From Marixanthomonas spongiae (GTDB lineage: Bacteria > Bacteroidota > Bacteroidia > Flavobacteriales > Flavobacteriaceae): 64,000 nucleotides of DNA. Made by a program: the position numbers and the translations under genes. Within the stretch, counting starts at the first letter, position 1, and each line of letters starts with the position of its first letter. Below are positions 18,046 to 25,870 of the stretch, piece by piece. Below the pieces are notes generated by a model that worked only from the letters and a program-made list of their open reading frames with translations, was not told the origin of the DNA and ran no database searches. The stretch spans positions 62,001 through 126,000 of the forward strand of contig NZ_QEHR01000006.1 in NCBI RefSeq assembly GCF_003095375.1. The letters run 5' to 3'.

Positions 18046-18077
18046 AAAACAGCTTCGAGGTTCGGGGCTGTTTTTTT
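18046..18077 (+). terminator. Terminator of the DUF3127 gene
   Basis: AAAACAGC and GCTGTTTT form a stem around TTCGAGGTTCGGG with a T run. It abuts the stop of the convergent minus-strand gene at 18076. Confidence 0.7.
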
Positions 18078-18384
18078 ATGTTAGTGTACCTTTTTCGGCC
18101 GCTTTTATTAAATCGAGAACTGTGAAGCTTTTATATTTTTTCTTTTTTCTGAAAAGGTCTGTCCAACTAGGTTCCGGTGCAAAGTAATCATCAAATTTAA
18201 AATCTTTAGGTTTACAATTGAATTCCTCACAAAATTTTGTCAAAAAATCAGTAGCGTCGTCTCCGTAAATCTTCAAATCATCTTGAAGGGAAGTACTCTC
18301 CTTAATTACAAAGTCGTATTCCCATCTTTCTCTTATTATAAGCTCTCTTATCTTTTTAAAAATAGTATCTCTTTTCATATTCAT
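18076..18384 (-). CDS. DUF1493 protein (acyl-carrier-protein-like)
   Basis: 102 residues matching the DUF1493 pattern: LQDDLKIYGDDATDFLTKFCEEFN followed by DFKFDDYFAPE. DUF1493 proteins resemble acyl carrier proteins in fold, but no DSL phosphopantetheine serine is present; the family has no established function. The DNA is more AT-rich than the flanking genes and the gene stands alone between DUF3127 and the atoE locus, so recent acquisition is possible. Confidence 0.75.
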   Translation of the reverse strand: MNMKRDTIFKKIRELIIRERWEYDFVIKESTSLQDDLKIYGDDATDFLTKFCEEFNCKPKDFKFDDYFAPEPSWTDLFRKKKKYKSFTVLDLIKAAEKGTLT

Positions 18385-18422
18385 TTTAAAACTACTATTT
18401 TCAAATGAATCTTACATATTAT

Positions 18423-18455
18423 TTGAACCAAGATTCAGGCTTTTCCCTATTTTTG
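18423..18455 (+). promoter_or_regulatory. Promoter of the atoE-like gene, leaderless
   Basis: TTG at 18423-18425, 22-base spacer, TATTTTTG at 18448-18455. The box ends four bases before ATG 18460. Confidence 0.6.
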
Positions 18456-18459
18456 GGAA

Positions 18460-19838
18460 ATGAACATCACCCAAACCATCGAGAACCTTTTTAAACGGTT
18501 TTTACCTTCCCCTTTTGCCATTGCGGTTATATTGACGGTGGTGACCATGCTCATGGCTTATTTTTTGACCGATGCCCCCACCAAGGAACCACACTTTTTA
18601 ACCATTCTTTCGTACTGGGAAAGCGGTATTTGGAACAACGCCTTGCTGGTGTTTGGCTACCAAATGATGCTTATTTTGGTCTTGGGCCATATTTTGGTCC
18701 TCAGCAAACCCATGAACGCATTGATAACCAAACTTACCAATTTGGTCACCAATACGTCGAATGCCGTGTTGTTGGTTTCTATCAGTACTATGTTGGTGTC
18801 GTTTTTAATTGGGGACTGGGGCTCATTTTTGGCGCTATCATGGCACGTAAAGTCGCAGAAGCTGCCCAAAGCCGAAATTTTAAAATCAATTATCCATTAA
18901 TTGGCGCTGCAGGCTATGTAGGTTTAATGGTCTGGCACGGTGGTATCAGTGGATCGGCACCGCTCAAGGTTTCAGAAGCCGGACATTTGAGCAGTTTAAT
19001 GACAGGGGTTGGCAATCCGCAATTGGCCAGTCAATTGCCCGAGTTAATTACCTTTAAGGACACTGTTTTCAGTGGGTATAATTTGGTGTTGTTTGGGGTT
19101 CTGTTGGTTGTCATCCCGCTGGTCTTATACGGTATTGGAAAAAACACCAAAAGCAGTTACGTAACCCTTCCGGTGTATAAAGGAAATGAAACAGAAAAAC
19201 CTGAAAACCTCCGCGGAGCAGAAAAAATCAACCATTCAAGAATAGTAGGGATCGGCTTTGGAGTTTTGATTTTAGTCGCCCTGTTTTATCAATACTCCGG
19301 TGCCATTAAAAATTTGGCCATTAGCCCAAATTTATTGAACTTTTTTATGTTGGGTTTGGGGCTGATTTTGCATGGCACGTTCGCCAACTTTCTAAAAGCC
19401 TTGAGCGTAGCGATATCTGATGCTGCAGGGATTCTCATCCAGTTTCCTTTGTATTTTGGTATAATGGGGATTATGCGCGACAGTGGGATGATCGTGCTGA
19501 TTTCAGATTTCTTTGCTTCTATCGCCACGACCACGACTTTGCCTATTTTCACTTTTTTCAGTGCGGGGGTGGTCAATATTTTCGTGCCCAGCGGTGGCGG
19601 GCAATGGGCGGTGCAAGGCCCCATCGTGGTGGAGTCAGCTTTAAAATTGGGTGTGCCCTTGCCCAAAATGATCATGGCCTTGGCGTATGGCGATCAAATA
19701 ACCAATATGCTGCAACCGTTTTGGGCATTGCCATTATTGGCCATAACACGTTTAAAAGCTCGTGAAATTTTACCGTACACCCTCCTTATGATGGTCGCTG
19801 CAGTCGTGGTGTACATTGTAGGATTGCTGTTGTGGTAA
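18460..19838 (+). pseudogene. atoE: Short-chain fatty acid transporter (AtoE family), frameshifted
   Basis: Starting at ATG 18460, the first frame encodes a good AtoE N-terminus with three membrane segments up to STMLVSF, then goes off and stops at 18900. The adjacent frame resumes exactly there with FNWGLGLIFGAIMARK and runs through the rest of the transporter to 19838. Inserting one T in the T5 run at 18802-18806 restores SFFNWGLGL and one protein of about 459 residues. AtoE-type carriers take up short-chain fatty acids. This is either a real inactivating deletion, phase variation at the homopolymer, or a sequencing error; everything downstream is intact, suggesting it is recent or artefactual. 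Confidence 0.85.
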
Positions 19839-19869
19839 TTTTTTCTGAATTAAAAAATCAAAACCGTTT

Positions 19870-20508
19870 ATGCACTTTTTAACCGAACAACTTTGGTTTC
19901 CATCCGTCACCGCTGCCGATGAAGATGGCTTATTGGCCGTTGGGGGCGATTTATCTTCAGAACGATTGCTGTTAGCCTACCAATCGGGGATTTTTCCTTG
20001 GTATTCAGACGGGCAACCTATATTATGGTGGAGCCCCGATCCACGGATGGTCTTGTTTCCAAAGGATTTAAAGGTGTCGAAAAGTTTCCGGAAAAGTATC
20101 GTTTCCGAAAAATTCAGGGTAACGTTCAATTCATCTTTTTCCGAAGTGATTGAAAATTGCGCTACCATAAAACGCGAGGGACAGCCCAGCACATGGATCA
20201 CGCCCGAGATGCAACGGGCATATTTAAAGTTACATCAACAAGGCCATGCGGTTTCGGTAGAAGTATGGCAGGATAACAAATTAGTGGGCGGATTGTACGG
20301 TATCGATTTACCGGAAAAAAAAGTGTTTTGCGGCGAAAGTATGTTCACAAAAGTTAGCGATGCATCAAAAGTGGGCTTTTATCACCTCGTCCAGTCATTG
20401 AAGGAAAAACAGTATAAATTAATTGATTGTCAAGTGCATTCTTATCATTTACAGCGCTTGGACGCGGTACAACTTCCGCGGGAACGCTTTATGAAATACC
20501 TTGACTAA
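19870..20508 (+). CDS. aat: Leucyl/phenylalanyl-tRNA--protein transferase
   Basis: Transfers Leu or Phe from aminoacyl-tRNA to N-terminal Arg/Lys of proteins, marking them for ClpS-ClpAP degradation (N-degron pathway). The 212-residue protein shows the family signature GLLAVGGDLSSERLLLAY, GIFPWYSDGQPILWWSPDPRMVLFP and GGLYGIDLP...FCGESMF, the last containing catalytic-site residues. It lies 31 bases after the atoE-like gene on the same strand. A clpP begins at the end of the window but is not linked. Confidence 0.96.
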   Translation: MHFLTEQLWFPSVTAADEDGLLAVGGDLSSERLLLAYQSGIFPWYSDGQPILWWSPDPRMVLFPKDLKVSKSFRKSIVSEKFRVTFNSSFSEVIENCATIKREGQPSTWITPEMQRAYLKLHQQGHAVSVEVWQDNKLVGGLYGIDLPEKKVFCGESMFTKVSDASKVGFYHLVQSLKEKQYKLIDCQVHSYHLQRLDAVQLPRERFMKYLD

Positions 20509-20668
20509 ACGAGGTTGAAACTTTAACATAACCGATGCAATATTTTGTGGATGGTTTTGTTTTATTTGCAGTCTAATTTAACAACAAACCGTATTTAGTC
20601 GAAAAATTTTGGTTATAAAATAGTTTTTAATCATATTTGACTGAGTAATTTCTTACAATCCCCAATTT

Positions 20669-21028
20669 ATGAAACGACTTCCCCACGTCTTGTTTCTGCT
20701 GTTGTGCTGCACTTCATTTGCAGTTATGGCACAATCGAACGATGCAAAAAAAACCGTAAATGTCAATACCGATATTGATATCATTAAAGTGTACGAACAG
20801 GTGGTAGATGAAGGCTACGGCACGCCTTTCATCTATAAAAAACTGGCGAACGCCCATTATTTTAAAAGTAATTACGAGGCTGCCAAACTTTGGTTTGAAA
20901 AGCTTTTTTCAATGGAAAAACCAACCGATGCCACGTTGATGTACCGCTATAAACAATCATTAAAAGCTTTGAGCTTGGATTTTACAAGCAATAAATACCT
21001 TTCGGTTGTTGCCCCAAAATATCCCTAA
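20669..21028 (+). CDS. Small secreted TPR-like protein
   Basis: 119 residues with a signal peptide (1-21, ending VMAQ) and one or two TPR-like helical hairpins (about 40-95: YEQVVDEGYGTPFIYKKLAN, YFKSNYEAAKLWFEKLF). The pattern resembles the N-terminal TPR part of flavobacterial OmpA-family envelope proteins, but no OmpA domain follows and the ORF closes normally. The stop overlaps the convergent tag gene by four bases. Confidence 0.75.
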   Translation: MKRLPHVLFLLLCCTSFAVMAQSNDAKKTVNVNTDIDIIKVYEQVVDEGYGTPFIYKKLANAHYFKSNYEAAKLWFEKLFSMEKPTDATLMYRYKQSLKALSLDFTSNKYLSVVAPKYP

Positions 21029-21603
21029 AAGGTTCCATCTTTAATTTCTTGGTGTCTAAAACATGAGGTAACATGGTCATTGACCATGCCTGTTGCCTGC
21101 ATATGTGCATACACAACTGTGGAGCCCACAAACTTAAACCCTCTTTTCTTTAGACCTTTGCTTATTTTGTCGCTCAACGGCGTGTTGGCAGGGGCGTTTT
21201 CCAAGGTTTTCAAATTATTTTGAATAGGTTTTCCGTCCACAAACCCCCAAATATAGTTGCTGAAACTGCCAAATTCTTCTTGTACTTTCATAAAAGCTTG
21301 GGCATTGGTAACGGCCGAATTCACTTTCAACTTATTACGGATAATTCCTGCATTTTGTAACAGCGAATCGATCTTTTTTTGGTCGTATTGGGCAATTTTT
21401 TTATAATCGAACCCATCAAACGCTTTTCTGAAGTTTTCCCGTTTTCGTAAAATGGTAATCCAGCTCAAGCCAGCTTGAAAAGTTTCCAGCAATAAAAACT
21501 CAAAAAGTGTTTTGTCGTCACGTACCGGCACACCCCATTCGGTATCGTGATAGGCTATATATAAAGGGTCGTCTCCACACCAAGAACAACGTTGTTTGTT
21601 CAT
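21025..21603 (-). CDS. tag: DNA-3-methyladenine glycosylase I
   Basis: Excises 3-methyladenine from alkylated DNA. The 192-residue protein has the Tag signature RCSWCGDDPLYIAYHDTEWGVP with the zinc ligand Cys near the N-terminus, the catalytic-region LLLETFQAGLSWITIL, and the C-terminal zinc ligands in HMQATGMVNDHVTSCFRH. Length is normal. It is transcribed alone between the TPR-like gene and the TonB-like gene. Confidence 0.95.
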   Translation of the reverse strand: MNKQRCSWCGDDPLYIAYHDTEWGVPVRDDKTLFEFLLLETFQAGLSWITILRKRENFRKAFDGFDYKKIAQYDQKKIDSLLQNAGIIRNKLKVNSAVTNAQAFMKVQEEFGSFSNYIWGFVDGKPIQNNLKTLENAPANTPLSDKISKGLKKRGFKFVGSTVVYAHMQATGMVNDHVTSCFRHQEIKDGTF

Positions 21604-21642
21604 AAAAGAAAATTTTAGGGAAGGTACAATTATTTTAAATAA

Positions 21643-22359
21643 TCAATATTGCCCAGGAAAATTATAGGTAATGGTGCCCAGTTGTCTTTTTTTACTCGTT
21701 TTTTTGGTAAACCGTGCTTGCTTTGCATATTCTATGGCGCTATCGATCAAGCAGCCGTTTGCAGTGGTGGAGGCCGTTTCGCTATAATTTGTTTTAATAA
21801 CATTCCCTAAAGAATCGACCACAATGTTAATGACCACTTTGCCACTGCCTTCGCAGGTATAAACCGGGTTGGGTAGGTCAAGGTCGCTGCGGTTTACCAA
21901 TCGGTAACTTATGGTGGTTCGGCGGTTGACAGATTTTTTGCCTTTCGCTTCTTCTGTTTTCGCTGTATTGGATTTTTTGTTTTTTTCTGAAGTTTTTTCC
22001 GCGGCACGCATCCCATTTCCGTTTGTGGAAGCGTTTGAACTTTCGATGGCCGCATCTATCTCTGCCATTTTTCTTTGTAAAGCTTCGGAAGTTTCCTGCT
22101 CTTCTTGGCTCATTTCGGCAATCCAGTCTTGGGCTTCATTATAGGCACGGTTGGTTTCTATGGCCGTTGTTTTGGGATTGGTTTGCTCCAGTTCTTTTTC
22201 AATGGCGGGAAGTTCTTCGATGGTGGCGTATTCAATATCGTACACCGGTTCTTCAGGTTGTTTTATCTTGCCCAATTTAACGCTGTACAGCAATAAAAAG
22301 AATATCCCAAAAAGCAGGGAGGTAACAAGCAGGGATCGGTATGAATGGTTTAGGTTCAT
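21643..22359 (-). CDS. TonB-like energy transducer or envelope protein
   Basis: 238 residues from ATG 22359: a short N-terminus, one membrane helix (about 9-27), a long low-complexity Glu/Lys/Ser/Thr-rich periplasmic linker, and a C-terminal domain (about 165-238) with VYTCEGSGKVVINIVVDSLGNVIK typical of TonB C-terminal domains. Two cysteines in the domain (PVYTCEG and NGCLID) may pair. The TATTTTTG box at 22381-22388 lies downstream of an earlier in-frame ATG (22383), which argues for 22359 as the start. No ExbB/ExbD gene is adjacent. Confidence 0.8.
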   Translation of the reverse strand: MNLNHSYRSLLVTSLLFGIFFLLLYSVKLGKIKQPEEPVYDIEYATIEELPAIEKELEQTNPKTTAIETNRAYNEAQDWIAEMSQEEQETSEALQRKMAEIDAAIESSNASTNGNGMRAAEKTSEKNKKSNTAKTEEAKGKKSVNRRTTISYRLVNRSDLDLPNPVYTCEGSGKVVINIVVDSLGNVIKTNYSETASTTANGCLIDSAIEYAKQARFTKKTSKKRQLGTITYNFPGQY

Positions 22360-22380
22360 TACTTCAGGGGAAAAAGTAAG

Positions 22381-22388
22381 CAAAAATA
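22381..22388 (-). promoter_or_regulatory. -7 box TATTTTTG upstream of the TonB-like gene
   Basis: Perfect TAnnTTTG on the minus strand, 21 bases before ATG 22359. It fixes the start choice for that gene. Confidence 0.55.
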
Positions 22389-22417
22389 CGCAAAACCCAT
22401 TGATAATTAATAGATTA

Positions 22418-23131
22418 TTATGAGTCGGGTTTTTTTAAGGATTGTTCAAAATGGTCAATACTGATGGCGTCCTCTACCGAGAAATCACCTATTTTGGTAC
22501 GTCGCAGTGCCGAAAGGTGCGCACCGTTGTCGAGTGCTTTCCCAAAATCGTGCGCTAACGAGCGAATATAGGTCCCTTTGCTGCACGCCACCTTAAAATC
22601 GATTTCAGGGAGGTTGATGCGGGTGATTTCAAAAGCCGAAATGTGTACCGTTCGTGAAGCGATTTTAACTTCCTCGCCGGCCCTGGCGTATTCATAGAGG
22701 CGCTTTCCTTCTTTTTTTAAAGCTGAAAAAACTGGCGGTTGCTGTTGTATGTCACCTATAAATTGTTTTGTAGCTTCATTAATTTTTTCCGAAGTGATTT
22801 CTGAAATATCAAACCTTTGGTCTATTTCGGTTTCCAGATCGTAACTGGGCGTGGTGGCGCCAAGCGTAAAGGTACCGGTGTATTCTTTTTCTTGCGCTTG
22901 AAACGTTTCAATCTTTTTGGTAAATTTCCCGGTACATAAAATAAGCAGTCCAGTAGCCAAAGGATCTAATGTTCCCGCGTGGCCTACTTTAATTTTCTTT
23001 AATCCAAAGCGTTGTTTAATAAGCCAACGCACTTTGTTAACCACCTGAAACGAAGTCCAGTTAAGGGGTTTGTCTATTAAAAGTACTTGTCCGTCTTTAT
23101 AGTCTTGTTCTGTAAGCTTAGTTAGGGGCAT
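22418..23131 (-). CDS. truB: tRNA pseudouridine(55) synthase
   Basis: Converts U55 of the T loop of tRNAs to pseudouridine. From ATG 23131 (MPLTKLTEQDYKDGQ) it is 237 residues; the motif KVGHAGTLDPLATGLLIL holds the catalytic Asp, and SKGTYIRSLAHDFG is typical of the family. In related flavobacteria truB follows uppP; here the HepT/MntA pair lies between them. The start overlaps the 3' end of hepT by 14 bases, so truB translation and probably transcription now depend on the inserted module. An earlier in-frame start at 23149 exists but is less family-like. Confidence 0.95.
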   Translation of the reverse strand: MPLTKLTEQDYKDGQVLLIDKPLNWTSFQVVNKVRWLIKQRFGLKKIKVGHAGTLDPLATGLLILCTGKFTKKIETFQAQEKEYTGTFTLGATTPSYDLETEIDQRFDISEITSEKINEATKQFIGDIQQQPPVFSALKKEGKRLYEYARAGEEVKIASRTVHISAFEITRINLPEIDFKVACSKGTYIRSLAHDFGKALDNGAHLSALRRTKIGDFSVEDAISIDHFEQSLKKPDS

Positions 23132-23465
23132 TATTGAGGATTTTTTCAATTTCGGTCTTTAATTTAGGGAGGTCATTTTTTGCAAATTGAAAAACACGGT
23201 AAGGTTCTATCGCTTCGTAATGGTGGGCTATTATATTTCTAAGACCGATGATCTTTTTATATTCAATGTTGGGATACTTGTTTTTTAAACCTTTGGAAAC
23301 TTTCTTTAAGGTTTCTCCAATATTCAAGAGATTTAATACACAGGCATCATAGGTTATTTGGCTCTCAGAAAATTCTTCCAGCGTTAACCCATCCGTAAAT
23401 TCAATTATTCTATCAATGTACTTCGATATTAATAATATTAGCGGTTTGTCTTTTTTAATCGGCAT
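23118..23465 (-). CDS. hepT: HepT-like HEPN toxin / ribonuclease
   Basis: 115 residues of the HEPN/DUF86 family. The catalytic motif RX4HXY is complete: Arg76, His81, Tyr83 in LRNIIAHHYE. In characterised systems HepT is an mRNA- or tRNA-cutting toxin neutralised when MntA attaches AMP units to the motif tyrosine. The partner mntA lies directly upstream with an 11-base overlap, the usual arrangement of this type VII pair. The 3' end runs into truB. Active-site integrity suggests a working module. Confidence 0.9.
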   Translation of the reverse strand: MPIKKDKPLILLISKYIDRIIEFTDGLTLEEFSESQITYDACVLNLLNIGETLKKVSKGLKNKYPNIEYKKIIGLRNIIAHHYEAIEPYRVFQFAKNDLPKLKTEIEKILNNAPN

Positions 23466-23742
23466 GGTAAATTTCTATCAAGTCCTTTTCAATAAAAGGT
23501 TTAAAAAGAGGGTTGAGTCCATCTTTTGTTACCAGGTCTATTTTACGGTTCAGTTTCTCAACAAGGTCCATATATAAACCTCCTAAATCTAAGAGGGTAA
23601 CGTTTTTATCGACATCTAAAAGTATATCAATATCGCTATCCTCTTTCATATCACCACGGGCATAGCTGCCAAAAACGCAAATTTGTTTTGGTTTAAAGGG
23701 CAAAATAGTATTGATAATGGTTTTGTTTATCTCAGCATCCAT
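23455..23742 (-). CDS. mntA: MntA-like minimal nucleotidyltransferase antitoxin
   Basis: 95 residues from ATG 23742 with the nucleotidyltransferase signature VFGSYARGDMKEDSDIDILLD: GS at 25-26 and the metal-binding Asp37 and Asp39. Known MntA proteins AMPylate the HepT tyrosine to switch off the toxin. The long ORF upstream to 23871 runs into uppP and is not protein-like (Cys/His-rich), so ATG 23742 is used. It has its own -7 box at 23750-23757, a few bases before the start. Confidence 0.9.
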   Translation of the reverse strand: MDAEINKTIINTILPFKPKQICVFGSYARGDMKEDSDIDILLDVDKNVTLLDLGGLYMDLVEKLNRKIDLVTKDGLNPLFKPFIEKDLIEIYHAD

Positions 23743-23749
23743 AACAAAG

Positions 23750-23757
23750 TAAAGATA
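23750..23757 (-). promoter_or_regulatory. -7 box TATCTTTA of mntA-hepT
   Basis: TAnnTTTA on the minus strand, ending seven bases before ATG 23742 and after the uppP stop. It would give the toxin-antitoxin pair an independent, nearly leaderless transcript. Confidence 0.45.
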
Positions 23758-23771
23758 CATAAAAACAGCTG

Positions 23772-24566
23772 TTATGCGAAGAAACTTACAACGATGGCAA
23801 GCAACCCAACAATGACACAATACACAGAAAAATAGCGAAGTTTGCTCTTTTTTACCAATGCAATCATCCATGTACAGGCGATGAGCCCGCAGATAAAGGC
23901 AGCAATAAAGCCCAAGCCGAGTGTTGTAAAGTTGGTGCTTTCAGAAGAGAGGTCTCCGCTTAATACATCTTTAGCAATTTTACCGAATATTAATGGCACA
24001 ACCATTAAAAAAGAAAAACGTGCCGCTTTACTTTTATCATTTCCAAGTAAAACAGAAGTGGAAATAGTCGCCCCACTTCGGGAAATACCGGGAAGCATAG
24101 CAATTGCTTGCGAAATGCCGATTATAAACGAATCTTTAAACGTAACGGGTTTTCCCGTGTTTTTAGCCCGATCGGCCAGCCAAAGCAACACCGCCGTTAC
24201 AATAAGCATAGCGCCTACAAAAGCGATGCTTCCGCCAAAAAAGGCTTCTAATTGTTCTTCAAATAACAGCCCGATAACAACGGCGGGCAACATAGAAACG
24301 CCAATTTTTATAATGAACTGTGTTTCTTCATTCCATTGAAATTTCAGTAAAGCACTTATAATTTCAATTATATCTTTCCTGAAAACCACGATGGTACTCA
24401 AGGCTGTGGCAAAGTGTAAAACGACAGTAAATAAGAGGCTTTCTTCGGCAACCATGGTGTCGCCAAGAATGGCTTTTCCTAATTCAAGGTGACCGCTGGA
24501 AGAAACAGGTAAAAACTCGGTAAACCCTTGGATAATGCCCAAGAGAATGGCATCCCAACTATTCAT
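23772..24566 (-). CDS. uppP: Undecaprenyl-diphosphate phosphatase
   Basis: Recycles the lipid carrier for peptidoglycan and other envelope polymers by dephosphorylating undecaprenyl diphosphate. The 264-residue integral membrane protein has the two BacA/UppP motifs, GFTEFLPVSSSGHLELG near the N-terminus and LPGISRSGATIS in the middle, and about seven hydrophobic helices. It follows the DUF3098 gene by three bases, in the conserved ftsX-DUF3098-uppP order. Confidence 0.96.
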   Translation of the reverse strand: MNSWDAILLGIIQGFTEFLPVSSSGHLELGKAILGDTMVAEESLLFTVVLHFATALSTIVVFRKDIIEIISALLKFQWNEETQFIIKIGVSMLPAVVIGLLFEEQLEAFFGGSIAFVGAMLIVTAVLLWLADRAKNTGKPVTFKDSFIIGISQAIAMLPGISRSGATISTSVLLGNDKSKAARFSFLMVVPLIFGKIAKDVLSGDLSSESTNFTTLGLGFIAAFICGLIACTWMIALVKKSKLRYFSVYCVIVGLLAIVVSFFA

Positions 24567-24569
24567 GGA

Positions 24570-24830
24570 TTATTTTTTCTTGTGAGGATTTAGTAAAATA
24601 GCGTACACTTCAATACCAAAACCAATAAGGATCAAGGCAGGTGCCAAGCGAATGCGGCGCCAACTGTAAATTTCAGGATTAAATACATTGGGGTCGTCGC
24701 TGCCGCCACCGGACATTAAAATGAAGCCGAGGGCAATAAATGCAATACCAATAAGCATAAACTGATAGTTTTTACGCTCGAATATAAAGTAGCGTTTTTG
24801 GGCTTCTTCTTTTCTTTTCTGTTCTCCCAT
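24570..24830 (-). CDS. DUF3098 membrane protein
   Basis: 86 residues with two membrane helices (about 24-41 and 62-79) separated by a short loop DPNVFNPEIYSWRRIRLAP, the DUF3098 layout. Conserved between ftsX and uppP in Bacteroidota, so a cell-envelope or division role is likely; no activity is known. A TACCTTTG box at 24859-24866 lies just upstream. Confidence 0.88.
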   Translation of the reverse strand: MGEQKRKEEAQKRYFIFERKNYQFMLIGIAFIALGFILMSGGGSDDPNVFNPEIYSWRRIRLAPALILIGFGIEVYAILLNPHKKK

Positions 24831-24858
24831 GGTATTATTTGTTTCCTGATTTCGGGTG

Positions 24859-24866
24859 CAAAGGTA
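24859..24866 (-). promoter_or_regulatory. -7 box TACCTTTG between ftsX and DUF3098
   Basis: Perfect TAnnTTTG on the minus strand in the 40-base gap after the ftsX stop, about 28 bases before the DUF3098 start. It suggests a second promoter for DUF3098-uppP. Confidence 0.5.
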
Positions 24867-24870
24867 CGGT

Positions 24871-25749
24871 TTAATAATATAATTCGTCTGTGCGTAAATT
24901 TAAGAATCGTTGCGTCGCAAAAAAGGTGCTTAGCCAACTGATGAAAACGCCAATTAAAAAGACCCCTACAAACAGCCCGGCTAGCAATAACCTGTCTTCC
25001 AGCAATTGCAGTTCGGGAAAGCTTTTGTTAAGGTAATACAGTACGAGCCCCATCCCTATCAACGCCAAAACGGCTCCAATCATACCTAAACGGACACTCT
25101 TCCAAATAAAAGGCCGTCTAATAAACCGTTTGGTGGCACCTACCATTTGCATGGTTTTAATGGTAAACCGCTTGGCATAGACCGAAAGCCTAATGGAACT
25201 ATTAATAAGCAATACGGCAATAAAGAGAAAAATACCGCTGACTACCAACACCCAGAAACTTATTTTTTTCACATTGTCGTTCAACAAAGCAATCAACGGT
25301 TTGTCATAAATCACTTCATCGATAAAATCTTTGGTCAACAGTTCATTTGTGATTTCTTCCAATTGTGCCGGCGAAACATAATCGGCCAATAAATACACAT
25401 CAATGCTGTTTTGCAGCGGATTATAGCCTAAAAAGTCCATGAAATTTTCGCCTATTGTGGCGCTATGGGCTTCGGCGGCTTGCTCTTTGCTTATGTATTC
25501 AGCTGTTTTGGTGTATTCGGCTAAAGCTAAACTTTGTTTTAATTGCGTGATTTCAACTTCTTTGGCAGTGTCTTTTAAATAGACGGTCAAGGCGATTTGC
25601 TCCTTAAAGTGGTCGGCCACCTTCTTAGTGTTCAGTACCAACAGCCCTAACAAACCCAATAAAAACAACACAAGCGAAATACTAATTACTACTGAAAAGT
25701 AAGAAGAAATCAACCTGCGTTTTTGATATTTTTCAAAAGATGAAGCCAT
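24871..25749 (-). CDS. ftsX: Cell division protein FtsX
   Basis: Permease-like subunit of the FtsEX complex, which activates peptidoglycan hydrolases during division. The 292 residues show an N-terminal membrane helix (about 21-41), a periplasmic domain, and three C-terminal helices (about 168-187, 220-240, 260-282). IKTMQMVGATKRFIRRPFIWKSV is the typical cytoplasmic loop. No ftsE is in the window, as is common in Bacteroidota where the two are unlinked. First gene of ftsX-DUF3098-uppP. Confidence 0.93.
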   Translation of the reverse strand: MASSFEKYQKRRLISSYFSVVISISLVLFLLGLLGLLVLNTKKVADHFKEQIALTVYLKDTAKEVEITQLKQSLALAEYTKTAEYISKEQAAEAHSATIGENFMDFLGYNPLQNSIDVYLLADYVSPAQLEEITNELLTKDFIDEVIYDKPLIALLNDNVKKISFWVLVVSGIFLFIAVLLINSSIRLSVYAKRFTIKTMQMVGATKRFIRRPFIWKSVRLGMIGAVLALIGMGLVLYYLNKSFPELQLLEDRLLLAGLFVGVFLIGVFISWLSTFFATQRFLNLRTDELYY

Positions 25750-25818
25750 ACATATGCTGAATTAGTGTTGTAAAAATACAAGGAATTTTAAAGCTACGAG
25801 TAACTAACGTTTAAACTT

Positions 25819-25847
25819 TTGTCTTTCGTACAATAGCCGTAAATTTG
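25819..25847 (+). promoter_or_regulatory. Promoter of leuS
   Basis: TTG at 25819-25821, 18-base spacer, TAAATTTG at 25840-25847; ATG 25871 lies 23 bases further on. Confidence 0.65.
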
Positions 25848-25870
25848 CTCCCTATTTTCAAACGGTAGCG

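Noticed and set aside
23743-23871. N-terminal extension of the MntA ORF
   Set aside because: It is Cys/His-rich, overlaps uppP, and the family starts at MDAEINK with a -7 box just upstream.
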